DNA of 64,000 nucleotides. Origin: Liopterus haemorrhoidalis. Lineage: Eukaryota; Arthropoda; Insecta; Coleoptera; Dytiscidae. Shown piece after piece: positions 20,500 through 32,310 of this stretch (positions within the stretch are counted from its first letter, which is position 1; every line of letters begins with the position of its first letter). The stretch covers positions 13,726,625 to 13,790,624 of the forward strand of contig OZ020624.1 in NCBI GenBank assembly GCA_963971575.1. Direction: 5' to 3'. The translations under genes and the position numbers were made by a program. The notes under the pieces were generated by a model. The model was not told the origin of the DNA. It worked only from the letters and a program-made list of their open reading frames with translations, and did no database searches.

Positions 20500-21690
20500 G
20501 TCTTGGAAAATAATAAATGAAGACAATTTATTTTTATTTGGTAATACATCATTTTAAAGCTAGTAGATATATTTTATTAGTATTATATTAATTATTATCA
20601 TAGATGACATATACTTCTATAGATAGCCAACTCTCACTACCTCGAGGTATTTTTCCCCCGTCTCCCACCGCCTGCTATGTTAGTTCCACTACATATTCTA
20701 GTGGCGCTTCTGTTTCGAGTAGCGGGGTTTTTGAATATTTCTATTTCATTGCTATATAAAAAAATAATCTTCTCAATAATAATTCTATATCAATTAATTA
20801 TTATACAGAACTTGAGCTATATTTAAAATTTTACGACTAACAATTGCAAATGTGTGTTTTGAAACATAAGTTATATAAATAAAAGGTTAATGAAATTAAA
20901 GACGAGATATATAATAAACCTTTTATTAATCTAATTTAAAAATTTTTTTTTTAATATTTTTGTTGTTTAATAGGAGCTTGTTTTTTAATTTCATCATCGA
21001 TATTTTGGGTTTTAACACATTTCGGTCCGGGCCGTTCGGGAGCTTATCTACGCTTGTAGCCGGCAATTTTTAAGGATTTAAAACATAATAGAGTCTTTTG
21101 CAAGAACAGGCATAACTTTTAAAATAGTAAATATATTTTTATAAAATTTTAAATAAATACCTAACAAATAACAATTGCTTCTGTATATTAAACTTTTAAG
21201 TAATTACAACAATAAAAATTAACAACAATTATTTTTTGTTTTAAAATAGCAAGTCATAATGGTAATCTGAGAAATAGTGGTAATTTTACAATAAAAACAA
21301 ACGTAATTTGTATGCTCACTATAATGAACAATCTTTACAAGTATAAACAAACATGGTATGCAAAGCATTTTCATTCTTTTTAGGAGGGCAGAAAGTTAAA
21401 AAAGCTGCAACGACATTATTTCATATTAGATTTTTTTTAAAAATCAGTAAAATTTCTAATAAAGTATTTTCAAAAATAAAAGAATGTCAATGAGATAGCA
21501 AACTAAATTTGTATATTATTGAATGCAGTCGAAGTAAAAATATGTTACCGGTCCGTGTTACACAGAAATGATCTTACAGAAATATGGTATTATAGGAGGA
21601 TTATCTATGATTAGAAAAATATTCACACAACATAGTAGTATATCATTTTATTTATTTATTTAATGCATTGAATTATGGGAATATTTATTA
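20500..21690. other. AT-rich stretch without recognisable gene
   Basis: No frame with recognisable motifs and no clear repeats were seen. A more GC-rich island occurs near 20640-20730 (CTCGAGG...CCCCCGTCTCCCACC) and another near 21020-21070. Both could be remnants of element ends. Confidence 0.4.
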
Positions 21691-21695
21691 CAAAT

Positions 21696-22336
21696 TTAAT
21701 ATTTTTTAAGTGTATGGTACATAGTAAAACATTTATTCCTATGAAGGGGTACGTTGCACAGTTTGCAAATGTATACTGTGGTACTGCGTTTATTGTGCTT
21801 GGAGAAAACACGGCATTGTCTTTGCGGGTGGCGAATTTTACCAGTGCCTATTATTTTTTGTGGTATATGTTTCTTCATGTCCTGTGATAATCTTGTTGGT
21901 GGATCAATTTTTGGCGTAAGTTTTGTACCGGATGGTGCGGGTTCTTCTTCATTGTCGCTTATTTCTTCTACTTCATCGGTGATCCACATTCACGCGACCT
22001 CATGTAAAAAAAAATTATATCGCATCTTCTTCGTATTTAAAATATTATATACACGATACGCATTAAAGAGTGCACAGTTTAACATGTATATAAACACCCT
22101 ATTTGTCCATTTTCTCGTTTTTCTTGAAAGTACGAAATATATTGATCAGCCCTGTCTACCCCCTTTATATATTTATTATAATCGATTACTGCAACGGGTT
22201 TTATAATCTTTTCCTTTGTAGTCCAATCTGTATTTAGACTTTCTTCTTCTGTTGAAGTGGCACACTTCAAAGCCTCGTCAAACCGGGTCTTATTTTTTGC
22301 TTTGTCTAGGTCCAGTTTTCTTACTACACCAATCAT
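21696..22336 (-). pseudogene. piggyBac-type transposase C terminus
   Basis: The upstream piece (22336-22079) has KPVAVIDYNKYIKGVDRADQ, the GVDRAD segment that in piggyBac transposases holds a late catalytic Asp. After a break, 21989-21696 reads an acidic region and a cysteine-rich tail (YICKLCNVPL...KCF..YHT) typical of the C-terminal DNA-binding RING-like domain. The first cysteine pair of that tail appears as CRVF, so one Cys is lost. N-terminal domains are absent. Confidence 0.8.
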
Positions 22337-22399
22337 CTACTCACTTGATATAACTTTCGTGCTTTCGGAGTGAGCTCAATCGCGGAAGAAACTCCCACT

Positions 22400-23065
22400 G
22401 ATTTCAGTAGCAAGTAAAAATATTAACGACAAAACGCTGGATTTGGTATTGACAAATATGATTGTCAATGTCACCAGAGAGAGTGACCCATTAATAGTTG
22501 AGGACAAACTCCACCCTGCATTAAACTTAATAGTCAATGTCAATGTTGGTAAACGTGTAGATAATATTGCTTGCCTTGATGCTTATAATTTCAAACGTGC
22601 AAATTTTATACAACTGTACAGAGATTTAGCAGTAGTAGATTGGTCATTTCTGACTTATTACAAGGATGTTAACGAGGCAATGGATGCTTTTTACGAAGTA
22701 TGTTATTATATATTAAATGCAAACGTTCCTAAAGTTAATAAAAATAAAAATAGCTATCCACTTTGGTTTACGTCAGAAATTATCATTGTATGTAAAAAAA
22801 AAATAGTATCATCTCAAAAAATTAAAATTAAAGCATGGTGATCATAATTATCCTAATATAATGTATAGAGAGGCACGTAAAAATCTTAAAGAGCTTATAA
22901 AAAAATAAATAAAAAAGAATATGTTCGAGACACAGAAATTAATATTTGCGATAATCCTAGCTCATTCTGGAGTTATGTAAGAGGTAAAAGAGCATCTCAG
23001 GACAGTACAACTTTTAGATCGGAAAGCAACAAGCTGCTAAATAAGCCTAAAGACATAGTAGAGGG
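22400..23065 (+). pseudogene. CR1/Jockey-like ORF2 fragment (endonuclease end and linker)
   Basis: The frame reads LDLVLTNM before 22470, then SDPLIVEDKLHPALNLIV (end of the endonuclease with its His), AYNFKRANFIQLYRDLAVVDW and a tail SSFWSYVRGKRAS near 22960. It resembles the ORF2 fragment at 10986-11300. A stop near 22841 and another near 22905 break it. The fragment ends near 23065 next to hAT-like sequence. Confidence 0.7.
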
Positions 23066-23284
23066 TAGAGGGTAATTTTTTCCGGATTATTTTCGTTCCC
23101 GGGAAACAGGTAATTTAAAAAAATATTAAATTTGAGGTGGAAATTGTAAAAGTTTTACAGAAAAGTTAAATAAATGTTTTTGCAAAAAAATAAAATAAAT
23201 TTAATTCATAAATAAAATAAATAAATAATAAAAACAAGATATAATATATAATCAATAAAATATAACATAAACATAATTATTTTT

Positions 23285-23555
23285 TTTACTTGTTTAGAAA
23301 ATAACATTTTAGAAACGAGAGGCAATCAAGGGAAAAGTCGCTTAAAGATGATCTTCTCTTGGAACAAAAATTGGATGACACCGAGAATACCCTCTCACTT
23401 TCAATTGATGTGGGCTTTATAGTCAATTAAGCTTCCAATAATTTTTGCAGATTTGTAGTAATATTTCCAGTTGTTTCATACATGTTAAATTCTTTTTGTT
23501 AATTTGTTTTTGTTTCGATTTCCTTTTCTTTCTTTTTAAGTTCTGCACTTATATT
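23285..23555 (-). pseudogene. hAT transposase C-terminal dimerisation region
   Basis: On the minus strand the sequence reads SAELKKKEKEIETKTN, stop, QKEFNMYETTGN, then LTIKPTSIESERVFSVSSNF and KRRSSLSDFSL. PTS-ESER-FS and the following R-L region are hallmarks of the hAT dimerisation domain. It lacks the upstream transposase, which resumes at 25797 beyond the LINE. Two stops are present. Confidence 0.8.
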
Positions 23556-23624
23556 ATATTATATTATATTATTTTTTGACAAGTTAAACGAAATATTAAA
23601 TTACCTGTTTAGTTATAAGAAAAA

Positions 23625-24430
23625 AAATCTAATCGGTGGCGATTTTAACATAGATATTTTAAACTATGACAAAAACTAAAAACGTTTTTTCAATATTTTA
23701 CAATCATATGACTTACACACAACTATTTCAACACCTACCAGAATATTTAAAGATTCAAAATCGTGTATTGGCAATTTTATCATATCAAAAAATTTGGACT
23801 TCAAAAATGCAGTTGTCAAAGACTAACATATCAGACCATAGTTGTCAATTAATAACTATTTTCAACGACTCAATTAAACAGCCTATATATACCTACATCA
23901 CAGATTTTTCTCTAAAAAACAAGTAACTTTTCCTTGACTTTTTAGAAACACAAGATTGGGAATTAGTATTTGCAGAAAAATGTCCGCAAAAGGCGTTTGA
24001 AATTTTCAATAATATTCTCAGTTACTACTTTAACATCTGTTTTCCCAAAAAACGCATTTTATCTAATAAAAACAATGATAATATATTACCATGGCTTACA
24101 CGGGATGCTTGTGAACTGAGGAAAACTGTAAATGCATATCGTGAATTATCACAAAAATTTCCAAAATCTTCAAAAATGCTTATAAAATAATGAATAATAA
24201 ATATAGCGTAATGTTACAAAAACTGAAAAAAATATATAATGATCATTTAATGTACAACTCTTCAAATAAAAACAAAACAATGTGGGATATAATTAATAAA
24301 ACTAGAAACAATGTACACAATGACGTAGATTTCTATATTTTTGAAGAATCACTACCAAATTTAAGTGAAAGAAATGAAAATGTTGCTGATTTATTTAACA
24401 GCTATTTTTCTTCATATTTTATCACCCTTC
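23625..24430 (+). pseudogene. CR1-like ORF2: endonuclease end and linker
   Basis: GGDFNIDIL marks the endonuclease. SKNLDFKNAVV-like residues and ISDHSCQLI near 23830 (SDH motif) follow in another frame. The linker NKTMWDIINKTR near 24275 and DLFNSYFSSYF near 24400 mark the region just before the reverse transcriptase. Stops and frame changes interrupt it. Confidence 0.65.
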
Positions 24431-25634
24431 CAGCATGGGTTTCTAAGAAATAAATCAGTTGATACAGCTTTGTTTCATTTTATCAACCAAATGTTGAATG
24501 TAGTAGACACAAGTCACATGGGTTTAGGTATATTCTTAGATTTGAGCAAGGCGTTTGATTGCGTAGATCACAGCATTCTTCTCATGAAGATGGAACGATG
24601 TGGAATCAGACGTCAACCACCTGTTTGGTTCATATCCTACCTCACGAATAGGTACCACTCTACTATTATTTCATCTAATGGGAGGAAATATAATTCAAGG
24701 AAGTTACCTGTAGAAGTAAGTGTTCCACAAGGAAGTGTATTTGGACCATTATTATTCTTCATATACGTTAACGACCTTCCTCACATTTTCAAAAACAATG
24801 ATAATTTAACGTCAACGTCATTTGCGGATGATACTAGTCTCCTTCTCGAATGTAAAAACTGTGTTGAGCTAGAGAATTCTTTTAATAGTATCATGTCCAA
24901 AGTCCAAACTTGGACATTAAAAAACACGTTAACTCTAAATGTAGGAAAAACAACATGTCTATTTTTTAGATCAATATTTAATAAGACCATCCTGAATGCA
25001 TCTCTAAATTTTCGTGGCGATGAAATTATGATCTCTAACGACAATAAATTATTAAGCTTTAAGCTAGATCCGAAGATTACCTGGTCCGAGCATATAGATT
25101 ATCTTGCCCATAAATTAAGTTCATCTATATTTGCCCTAAGATCGCTAAAAATTAAATGTAGCGCACATATTTTAAAAACATTTTATTTTTCTTGCTTCCA
25201 TTCACATTTGCAATTTAATATAATACATTGGGGTCAATGTAGTGAATAGAAGCGAATATTTATATTACAGAAATCAGTTGTGCGAATCTTGAATTCCCTC
25301 GGTCCTAGAGAGTCCTGTAAAGAGTCGTTTAAAAGGTTACAAATTCTGACGCTGCCATCTGTGTATGTATTTTTGCTATGTGTATTAACATACAAAAATA
25401 AACACCTGTTTCACTGTAAAGTCCATTCCCATAACACGAAATAAAACTCTTTTGGAACCTAAGGCACACAAAACGAGTAGCTACAAAAAAGGGGCATATT
25501 TTTATTGCTGCAAATTTTTTAATGCACTGCCTAGCACAATTAAATCAGCAAAATCAATTCTTATATTTAAAAAATTGTTAAAAAGCCATCTATTAGAAAA
25601 AACACTGTACGACATAAACGATCTTGTTATATAA
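24431..25634 (+). pseudogene. CR1-like ORF2: reverse transcriptase, C-terminal two thirds
   Basis: The main frame (to 25249) has QHGFLRNKSVDTALF, GIFLDLSKAFDCVDH (motif A), VPQGSVFGPLLFFIYVNDL (motif B) and TSFADDTSLL (motif C). A stop at 25247-25249 interrupts the C-terminal part, which continues as RILNSLGPRESCK and a last frame to 25634. Motifs 0-2 are deleted, so it cannot be active. Confidence 0.85.
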
Positions 25635-25796
25635 ATGTATTGTAATGTATTATTTTTATTGTATTTTCATTTTATTGAATTTTTCTTTTTTTGTTTGTTA
25701 TATTCCATTTTTATTTATATTATATGACTGTATGACATACTATCATAAATGATTATTACATGTATTGATTTTATGATAATGAAACAATAAACTAAA

Positions 25797-27387
25797 CTAA
25801 ACTATAGCACCAGTTAATTTATCCTTTATATCAAGAACTTGATGATTATCTTCTTCAGACGAATCTTCAGTTTTAATTGTTATTTTATCCTCATCGTATT
25901 TGTCCAATAATAATCGAGTAAATATCTCGTTAGCATAACGAATTATTGCAGTCTTTGATGATGATGGGAAATCTTCTGTAGCAGTAGATTGTAAATCAAG
26001 TGTTTGCATGAATTTTACTAGAGATACAAGATCTTGGTTTCTTTGTTCTTTAATGCGAATTGCTAAAACCGCCAACAACTCTTGAAATATTGTCAGGGTT
26101 TTCACGTAAGGAATCAAATAAAAACTTCAAAATCGCATCAGCTGTAACAAGATTTACATCTCGGCTGCTTAACTCTTCAACAGCTAATTTAATAGTCTTG
26201 AAAGCATTGCAAATATTTCTTAATATTGGAATGTTACCATCATTCAATAATGTTATAGTTCCTAAGTCTTTTAATGCCAATAAAACGGAGTCAAAAAGTT
26301 TCAAAAATCTTTCGACCATGGTCACAATGCTGTTCTATCTAGTCTTGCAATCTAAAAGTAGACTTAGTTCTATCCCATGCTTTTCTTTGACATATTCCTG
26401 TAATATCGAGTTTCTTTTGGGAGAAATTAAAAATTTTTTTACAATTTTTCGTACCATTTGCAAAGCAGGTTTTATATCATCTACTTCACATAAATGGATT
26501 ACATCATCATTTGGCCCATCCTCATCATCATTATCAGATTCGGAAAAGTCATCATTATATGAGCTAGATCCATTATCACTGGTATAGTGTTCGGTTTGGT
26601 TATTTTTCTTATAAATTACATCTACTATAGCTAAATGTATGCCGTGGCTATAACATAATTGGTGAATAAATTCACACAATCTTCCAAATTTTACCATAAC
26701 AGCAGCAGCATCGGTAGTTGATGCAACTACATCTGATGAACTTATGTTAAAATCAGACAACTTTGAATTCACCAAATTAATTGTTTTATCGGCTGTACAG
26801 CTTCCTTCAATTTTTACTAATCCTAAGTTAATATATTTCTTATTAAAATGAATATTTATATTCAAATACCGGCGGTTCCGTAAACTAGTCCACTCATCTA
26901 ATGTGAGACTGAATTTTCCACAAGAATTTTGATGAGATTTAATTCTACTTATTACTTCACATTTTGCAAACTTGTAATACTCATGAATTAATTTCATTAC
27001 ATTATTTTTGTTCTTTGGTAAATTATATTGTCTATCAGACAGCGCTTGACGAATGAATTCGCTTTTGCAAATTCCATGAATTGAAAATCCATCAACGGCT
27101 GCAAGTCTTGCTACTATTTCTGACATAGATTGCCTTTTAATAAAAGTTGATATTAGAGGTTGATTTCTTGATTTTGTGGAAAATTTTCCGGCATTGCTTG
27201 GACCAGTGCCTTGATCATCATTTGCATTTCGTTTTAATATATTTATTTTATGGACATGTTGCAAATGTCTTATTAGACCACTAGTTGACGATCCCTTACA
27301 ACTTAAGTATTTATTTGCACACTTTAGGCATTTTGCTTTTTCGCCGTCTTTTTCTTTTGTGAAATATGTCCACAAAGAATTTGCCAT
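25797..27387 (-). pseudogene. hAT transposase, BED finger to catalytic region
   Basis: From ATG at 27387: WTYFTKEKDGEKAKCLKCAN...HLQHVH is a BED zinc finger (residues about 4-50). The central part has SLTLDEWTSLRNRRYLNI (first catalytic Asp region, residues about 175-190) and DNGSSSYNDDFSESDNDDED, an acidic insert. The frame stops at 26335 where relatives read TRWNS and this copy has TAG for Trp. It continues as VTMVERFLKL to 26050, then shifts frame to 25797. The C-terminal dimerisation domain is separated by the LINE. Confidence 0.85.
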
Positions 27388-27677
27388 GGCTACGTTTTCT
27401 TGTTAATTTTATTCTCTACAAGAAAACAAAAAAAAAAAATTAAATCACTAGCATAAAAATTAGAAATCTAATGTGAAATTAGTGTTGTACATAAACAGCT
27501 GATGTCATAAGTTATAATTAAAAAAATTTTGAGCCCTTTCTAAATTTTAAAACCAATTTGATTAAAAACTTTGTAGCGCAAATATCAGAAAATTGTGATT
27601 TTCAATGAGTAAAATTTAAATTTATAATATAATTTAGTAATTTCAGTGACTTATTATCACCACTGTAAGTTTGTATC
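27388..27677. other. spacer between hAT gene and Harbinger element
   Basis: AT-rich sequence with no coding frame. It may hold the 5' end of the hAT element, but no terminal repeat matching the left side was recognised. Confidence 0.35.
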
Positions 27678-27680
27678 TAA

Positions 27681-27720
27681 AGGTGCGTAATGACTTGAGC
27701 ATTTGTACGCGCACGGATTT
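27681..27720 (+). repeat. left terminal inverted repeat of Harbinger
   Basis: The first 39-40 bases pair with 46403-46442 on the opposite strand. Additional GCGCGCAAGGATTTTCGTGC subterminal repeats follow, echoing GTGCGCACGGATT inside the repeat, a common arrangement for transposase binding. Confidence 0.9.
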
Positions 27721-27854
27721 TCGTGCGCGCAAGGATTTTCGTGCGGGTAAAAAAATTTGCACACACAACTTTCTAATTTGTGCGCGTAAAATCTCGCTCC
27801 GCGTATTTCAGTTATATCCACGCACATATTTATTTAAAGTCAGTAGTGTCAACG

Positions 27855-28298
27855 ATGGCGGAAAATAATGTTGCCTTAACAAGTGCAGCGTACGTAGTGA
27901 TGCACTTACTTAGTAAAAAAAAGAAAAAACCAAACAAAACAAAACGGTGGTGGATTACCCAAATGTATAGAAGCAGGGAAATATACAGTGGTTCAAGTTT
28001 GCTAGCAGATATGCAAATGCAAGAAATTAGTGGACAATTTAAAAATTTCGTTCGAATGTCAGCTACAGATTTTGAACTACTCATTAATAAAATTGGTCAC
28101 AAAATTTGGAAGAAAGACATAAGCTTTAGAAAGGCTGTTCCCGTTAAAGAACGATTAGCCATAACCCTACGTTTTCTTGCAACTGGGGATTCGTTTTCTA
28201 GCATGCAATATCTGTTTAAAGTTTCAAAACAACTGATATCAGCAATAATTCCTGAAGTTTGTCAGGCACTTATTGAATCTTTAAAGGAGTATGTAAAG
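27855..28298 (+). pseudogene. Harbinger transposase exon 1
   Basis: Starts at ATG (MAENNVALTSAAYV). It contains WWITQMYRSREIYSG, FVRMSATDFELLINKIG and PVKERLAITLRFLATGDSF, the helical N-terminal part of HARBI1-type transposases. It ends at KEYVK directly before GTAAGA (donor at 28299). Exon 2 starts at 29009. The exon itself is open; the gene is dead because of exon 2. Confidence 0.85.
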
Positions 28299-28405
28299 GT
28301 AAGAATAATTTAGTCAGTATCGATTCCTTTATATTTTTATTTATTATGATTATTTAAACTTAACAATAAATTAACAATGAAAAAAATTATAAATTTTATT
28401 TTTAC

Positions 28406-28936
28406 TTATAAGTTAAATTCTACTTCGGGATTTAAAATATTTCGGGGGGTAGGTGAGGGGGTAGCAGAAACTGGATAAGGGGAAGAAATGGAATTTGTGG
28501 GGGATAGAACATTTTGAGCACGGAATGGATAATGCATAGGAGCACTATTAAAAAACTGCGGACGTGGGTGTACAGGACGATCATATAATCCTTTGTCAGC
28601 GGTATACAAAATGTTGTTGATAGCATGTTCAACTTCCGTTTGAGTAGTTTTGCTATATGTTTTTAATTTATTCGCAATATGTTGGCCGTATGTCGCAAAA
28701 GGATCTGGCGGTGGAACCCTAAGCGATGCCTTCATTATTTGGTAGGCTTCCTCCAGCCTCGGGTCGGGAGCATTTCTTTTTTGTTTTTTTCTTGGAGGCG
28801 CGGGAGAATCAATCGGTTGGGTTTCAGTTGGCAACGAAACCGACTCTACATCAAGATATCCACGGCTTTCGTCATCTTGATTAGTTGGGAGGTTGTTGTC
28901 CGGTCCCAAATCATCCTCAGCTTCTTCCGTCCCCCT
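28406..28936 (-). pseudogene. MADF-type partner protein, exon 3 (C-terminal part)
   Basis: Minus-strand exon beginning after TTCTTTAG (acceptor at 28937-28938) with RGTEEAEDDLGPDNN. It has a basic stretch PPRKKQKR and DPFATYGQHIANKLKTYSK, a BESS-like segment typical of the second Harbinger protein, then a Pro/Ser-rich tail. Its phase fits exon 2 at 45798-45892. It lies wholly inside the transposase intron, on the opposite strand. The reading frame is open; the stop disabling this gene is in exon 1. Confidence 0.75.
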
Positions 28937-29008
28937 CTAAAGAAAATAAATACCGTTTAAGAAAATGCGTAATACTAAATCCTTCTAAACTTCAATTTAT
29001 TATTATAG

Positions 29009-29833
29009 ATGCCCTCATCCTCTGCAGATTGGTTGGCAGTATCGCATCGTTATGAGGAATTATAGAATTTCCATCACTGCGTAGGGGCAATAGATAGAAA
29101 ACATGTGGTAGTACAAGCACCACTGAAATCTGGAAGCGAGTTTTACAACTACAAGTCAACTTTTAGTATTGTCTTGTTCGCTTTGGTTGACGCCGATTAT
29201 AATTTTTTATATGCCGACGCAGGATGTCAAGGAAGAATTTCTGATGGTGGGGTTTTTAAACAATCTCAGTTGTATAAAAAAATTGAGAAAAATCAATTAA
29301 AATTGCCCACAGAAGTAGCACTGCCTGGAAAAACGAAGAAAACTCCGTATGTTTTTGTGGGGGACGAGGCATTTGCTTTGAGTGTGAACGTTATGAAGCC
29401 GTTTTCTGGAACATACTGCAAGGGTTCATCTCAAAGGATTTTTAATTATCGACTTAGCAGATGCAGGAGAATAATCGAGAACGTATTTGGAATTTCTTCT
29501 GCGGTATTTAGGGTTTTAAGAAAACCCATTCTGTTAGCACCAGAAAAAGCAGAGGTGGTTGTAATGACTGTTGTATATCTACATAATTTTTTAAGGAGAA
29601 ATAAAGACTCTAGACAGTTATATTCTCCTCCTGGTACTTTAGACCATTATGTGGATGGAAATTTAACAGAAGGTACTTGGAGAACCTTAGTAGCTGATGA
29701 AGAACGAACGTCATTATTGCCTTTAAGAACTATACCTCGACGATCTCCTTTAAATGCAAAAGAAATTCGAGATGACTTCGCGGAATATTTTACTACCAAT
29801 GGTCGGGTGCCCTGGCAAGATAATTATGCGTAA
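29009..29833 (+). pseudogene. Harbinger transposase exon 2 (DDE domain), inactivated
   Basis: It follows a TTATTATAG acceptor. MPSSSADWLAVSHRYEEL is followed by TAG at 29063-29065, where relatives have Trp. Then HHCVGAIDRKH (first Asp; usual GAIDGKH, so Gly is replaced by Arg), DADYNFLYADAGCQGRISDG (second Asp) and RRIIENVFGI (Glu) complete the DDE set. The frame is otherwise open to 29833. One nonsense change is the clearest inactivating event. Confidence 0.9.
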
Positions 29834-30192
29834 TATTCTTTTTAAACCAGTGGCGGAACAAAGGACCTGCTCGCAGCTAACCTCTACACTAGCGTTTTTC
29901 AACCGGAAACCTACCGCGGACCAATAAAATATACTACTATGATTTTTTGAACTAAAAATAATAATGTAGGAAAATATTTTTGTAACAAAATATATTAAAT
30001 ATACTATTAAACAAATTTATTGCATACTGCGTGTTCGTTCAACAAGATTTCACCCTAAATATTTCTCATTCTTATCTGTTAATGAATTTTTATTTGTTAA
30101 TGAATTTCTTGTCTGTCAATGAATTTCGTGTTTAGGTAATAAATTTTTGTGTTTGATTTTGTTTAAAGTTGTATGTACGAACAAGATACAAA
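29834..30192. other. Harbinger interior, non-coding; hAT-like motif
   Basis: Between the transposase stop and the errantivirus. CCAGTGGCGGAACAAAGG (29850) and TTTTTCAACCGG...CGCGGACC (29895) resemble ends of hAT-type MITEs. No gene is present. Confidence 0.35.
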
Positions 30193-30196
30193 TATA
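30193..30196. repeat. TATA target duplication, left copy, of errantivirus copy 2
   Basis: TATA at 30193-30196 recurs at 44775-44778, immediately outside the LTRs. Insect errantiviruses usually duplicate 4 bp of the YRYR type such as TATA. Confidence 0.88.
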
Positions 30197-30427
30197 AATT
30201 ATATTTCTTCACACGACAACTTTGTTTTTAAAAAGATTTATTTTTTATATTACAAAGTATGTCTTATTTCTAAGGAAGCTGAATCTAGACTGATTTACAA
30301 AAGTACAAAATGTGAATATGTTACATTACAAAATTACCTACTCTAGCATATTATCTAATTACTTAATACTAAGAATGGTTAGGGGTGTCATGTTAACGTT
30401 TAGTCAGCGAGAATCGCTACGGTAACT
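30197..30427 (-). repeat. 3' LTR of errantivirus copy 2 (231 bp)
   Basis: Matches 44540-44774 almost exactly; the other copy has a 4-bp longer TAATTAATTA run. On the minus strand it begins AGTTACCGTAGCG and ends ATAATT, in keeping with AGTTA...AATT-type errantivirus LTR ends. Confidence 0.93.
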
Positions 30428-30440
30428 CCTCCCCCCTTGG
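30428..30440 (-). promoter_or_regulatory. polypurine tract
   Basis: On the minus strand AAGGGGGGAGG stands directly before the AGTTACC start of the 3' LTR. It overlaps the last env codons. It would prime plus-strand DNA synthesis. Confidence 0.85.
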
Positions 30441-31095
30441 AACGAGGCTCCTCCTGGAAGTTCGATGTCTTCTTGACCTTGTTTTGGGCTTGACTCGGTT
30501 GTATGTCCTTGTGAATTTTGATTTTTGTTGGATTTTTCCTTGATTTTCTTTTTGATCCACTTCGTGATGATCGAACAGGTAATGATTAGGATTCCGATGT
30601 AAAGAATCAATGTCCATAGGCTCGGCATGTTGCGGATGATTTTGGAATTTTGGTGAATTGGTATGGCAGGATTCGATGGTAGTTCTTCCAATTTTAAAGT
30701 TTTTAGTTGAATGGTAAAGTTTGAGAATCTTGGTTTTTGTAGTTGGAGATTCACATTGTTTAAGATCAGTGGTGTCCCATAACTTTTGTTGTTATAAGTT
30801 ATTTCTTGCTGATTTAGGAATAATTTACAGTGATCGTTTTTTATCAAAAATATTCCTTTTAGCGTTCTTGTTCCTGTTTAATGTAAACATTTTATGATGA
30901 TGTTTTCTTCATTCGGGAATACTCCTAAATACTGATCTATTTTGGATATGTAGTCTAACTTGTTTTCTTCGATGGTTAATTTCGTATATTGGCAATACTT
31001 TGGGTCTCCTTGCAGCAATATTTGTTTTTCGCATTTATATTTGTAATTTGTCTGTAGATGACGGCGACATTGGAACACTTTATTGCCTTTAGTAC

Positions 31096-31099
31096 ATAT
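31096..31099. repeat. ATAT target duplication, left copy
   Basis: ATAT at 31096-31099 recurs at 37761-37764. Env coding sequence is continuous once 31100-37764 is taken out, as comparison with copy 1 shows. Confidence 0.85.
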
Positions 31100-31456
31100 T
31101 GTCACGGGGGGGAACCCTCGGAAAAGTTCCGCAGGTACACCCGCAGGAGGACGAGACAGTGGTAGTGCAAAACCGTCTCGGTGATGTCCTCACTCGTGCG
31201 CACTTTACCCTAACTAGCTCAGTCGCGGGTTCTTCCACTATGCGGCTCGGTGTGAAGCATGATCGAAGGTGTTGATGAAGATAAAATGCGTGTTGATGTT
31301 AGATGAGATTTATTACACAAATTAGAAAATAGAAAAATGAAATACAAATATGAACAATAGTGAAAAACATGAATAGCGAAGTATAAACAAAACAGACAAT
31401 GAAATATGAAAAACAATAGAATATAACACAGGTGAATCGAACAATTAGAAAATGAG

Positions 31457-32310
31457 TCAGAAACTCAGACGTTTGCGGGACGTCTGAGGTAAAGACTGAA
31501 GATGAGGATTGAGAGGGGAAAAGGAGAAGTTGGAAGCCGGCGAGGCGATAGGCGTCGCCGCGTGTCTTCGCGTCTTCTTCCGTTTGGGCGTCTCGGCGCC
31601 GAACAGTTCTACGAAGAGCTGTTGGATCTTCCGTCGTGTAGATGTTGCGACGCTGGACGTTGTTGGTTGTGCGGCTCGTACAGAGGCCGACGAAAATGTT
31701 AGTTGGTACGGTGTTGACGGGGTTAGGCGGTACACCGTCCGACAAAGCGTAGGAGGCGTCCTCGGCGGTGAAAATAGTGATGGTGGCCGAATGGAAGTCT
31801 CTGGTGGTGGGTATTGGTCGGTGGCGACCCGTTCCCACGGTATCTTCACGAGGAGCTGATAATTTGGAGGTGCGACAAGCACTGGTTCGATCGGCGTCGC
31901 GACGGCGGGCGTCGGGACGTCGGGCGTCGATTTTACGTTAGATGTCGTTTTGGATTGACGACGGGCGTTTCTGTGGATGGACGGCAGGCGTCGCTGTGTT
32001 TGGACGGCGGGCGTCGGTTTGGTAGGCGTTACGCTGGGTAGCGTCGGGACGTCAGGCGTCGGACTGATAAGCGCCGGCTGGATGTATGGGAACAGCCGAG
32101 CCCTGGGGTCCGCACGCTGATAGAGGTACGCCTGTACCTTATCGCTGACGAACGCGTACGGTTTGACGACGTCTATCGTGTAGAGATGACGACGGTAGTA
32201 GCATCGCTCGACGTAGCGGCGGTGAGCCGCTCTGCCTCGATGTCGGATTGGTGCCAGCGTGGGTGGCGTCGGGACGGCGAGCGTCGTGTGGTTGAGCGTC
32301 GGAGCGGTAG
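31457..32310 (-). CDS. orphan Pro/Thr-rich protein in LTR-like element, copy B
   Basis: The minus-strand frame is open from just after a TAG near 32310 to 31457, about 284 codons; no clear ATG marks the start. It shows a basic YRRxL region (HRRYVERCYYRRHLYTIDVV), then ADPRARLFP, a run of degenerate TPDVPT/TPAV repeats encoded by GACGGCGGGCGTCG-like minisatellite DNA, and TRRKIQQLFVELFGAETPKR near the end. The order of motifs matches copy A at 16180-17031. Function unknown. Confidence 0.55.

Larger units (their letters stand above)
23580..25801 (+). mobile_element. CR1-like LINE, 5'-truncated and internally deleted, inserted in hAT
   Basis: The element starts inside the endonuclease (LIGGDFNIDIL near 23628) and ends in AAACT repeats near 25786-25801, next to hAT coding sequence. 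It keeps the second half of the reverse transcriptase. About 0.4-0.5 kb covering the first reverse transcriptase motifs is missing near 24420. Several stops are present. Confidence 0.75.
23066..27480 (-). mobile_element. hAT transposon (BED-type), split by a LINE
   Basis: The BED finger and catalytic region lie at 27387-25797 and the C-terminal dimerisation region at 23555-23290, both on the minus strand and in the right order. A LINE on the plus strand lies between. The left end near 23070-23115 has GGTAATTTTTTCCGG and TTCCCGGGAAA, similar to ends of this hAT group. The right end is not clear. Confidence 0.65.
30404..31099 (-). pseudogene. env: env C-terminal part, copy 2
   Basis: The segment starts at the insertion boundary (CTKGNKVFQC), continues with QYLGVFPNEE and, after a frame change near 30860, NNKSYGTPLILN, a hydrophobic anchor (SLWTLILYIGILIITCSII) and a charged tail ending inside the 3' LTR. 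The N-terminal part is at 37761-38763. The same motifs occur in copy 1. A stop near 30878 and the 6.66 kb insertion break it. Confidence 0.8.

Noticed and set aside
23107..23612. MITE with AACAGGTAATTTAA at both ends
   Set aside because: The interior encodes the hAT dimerisation domain on the minus strand, so the short match is better explained by hAT sequence and chance.
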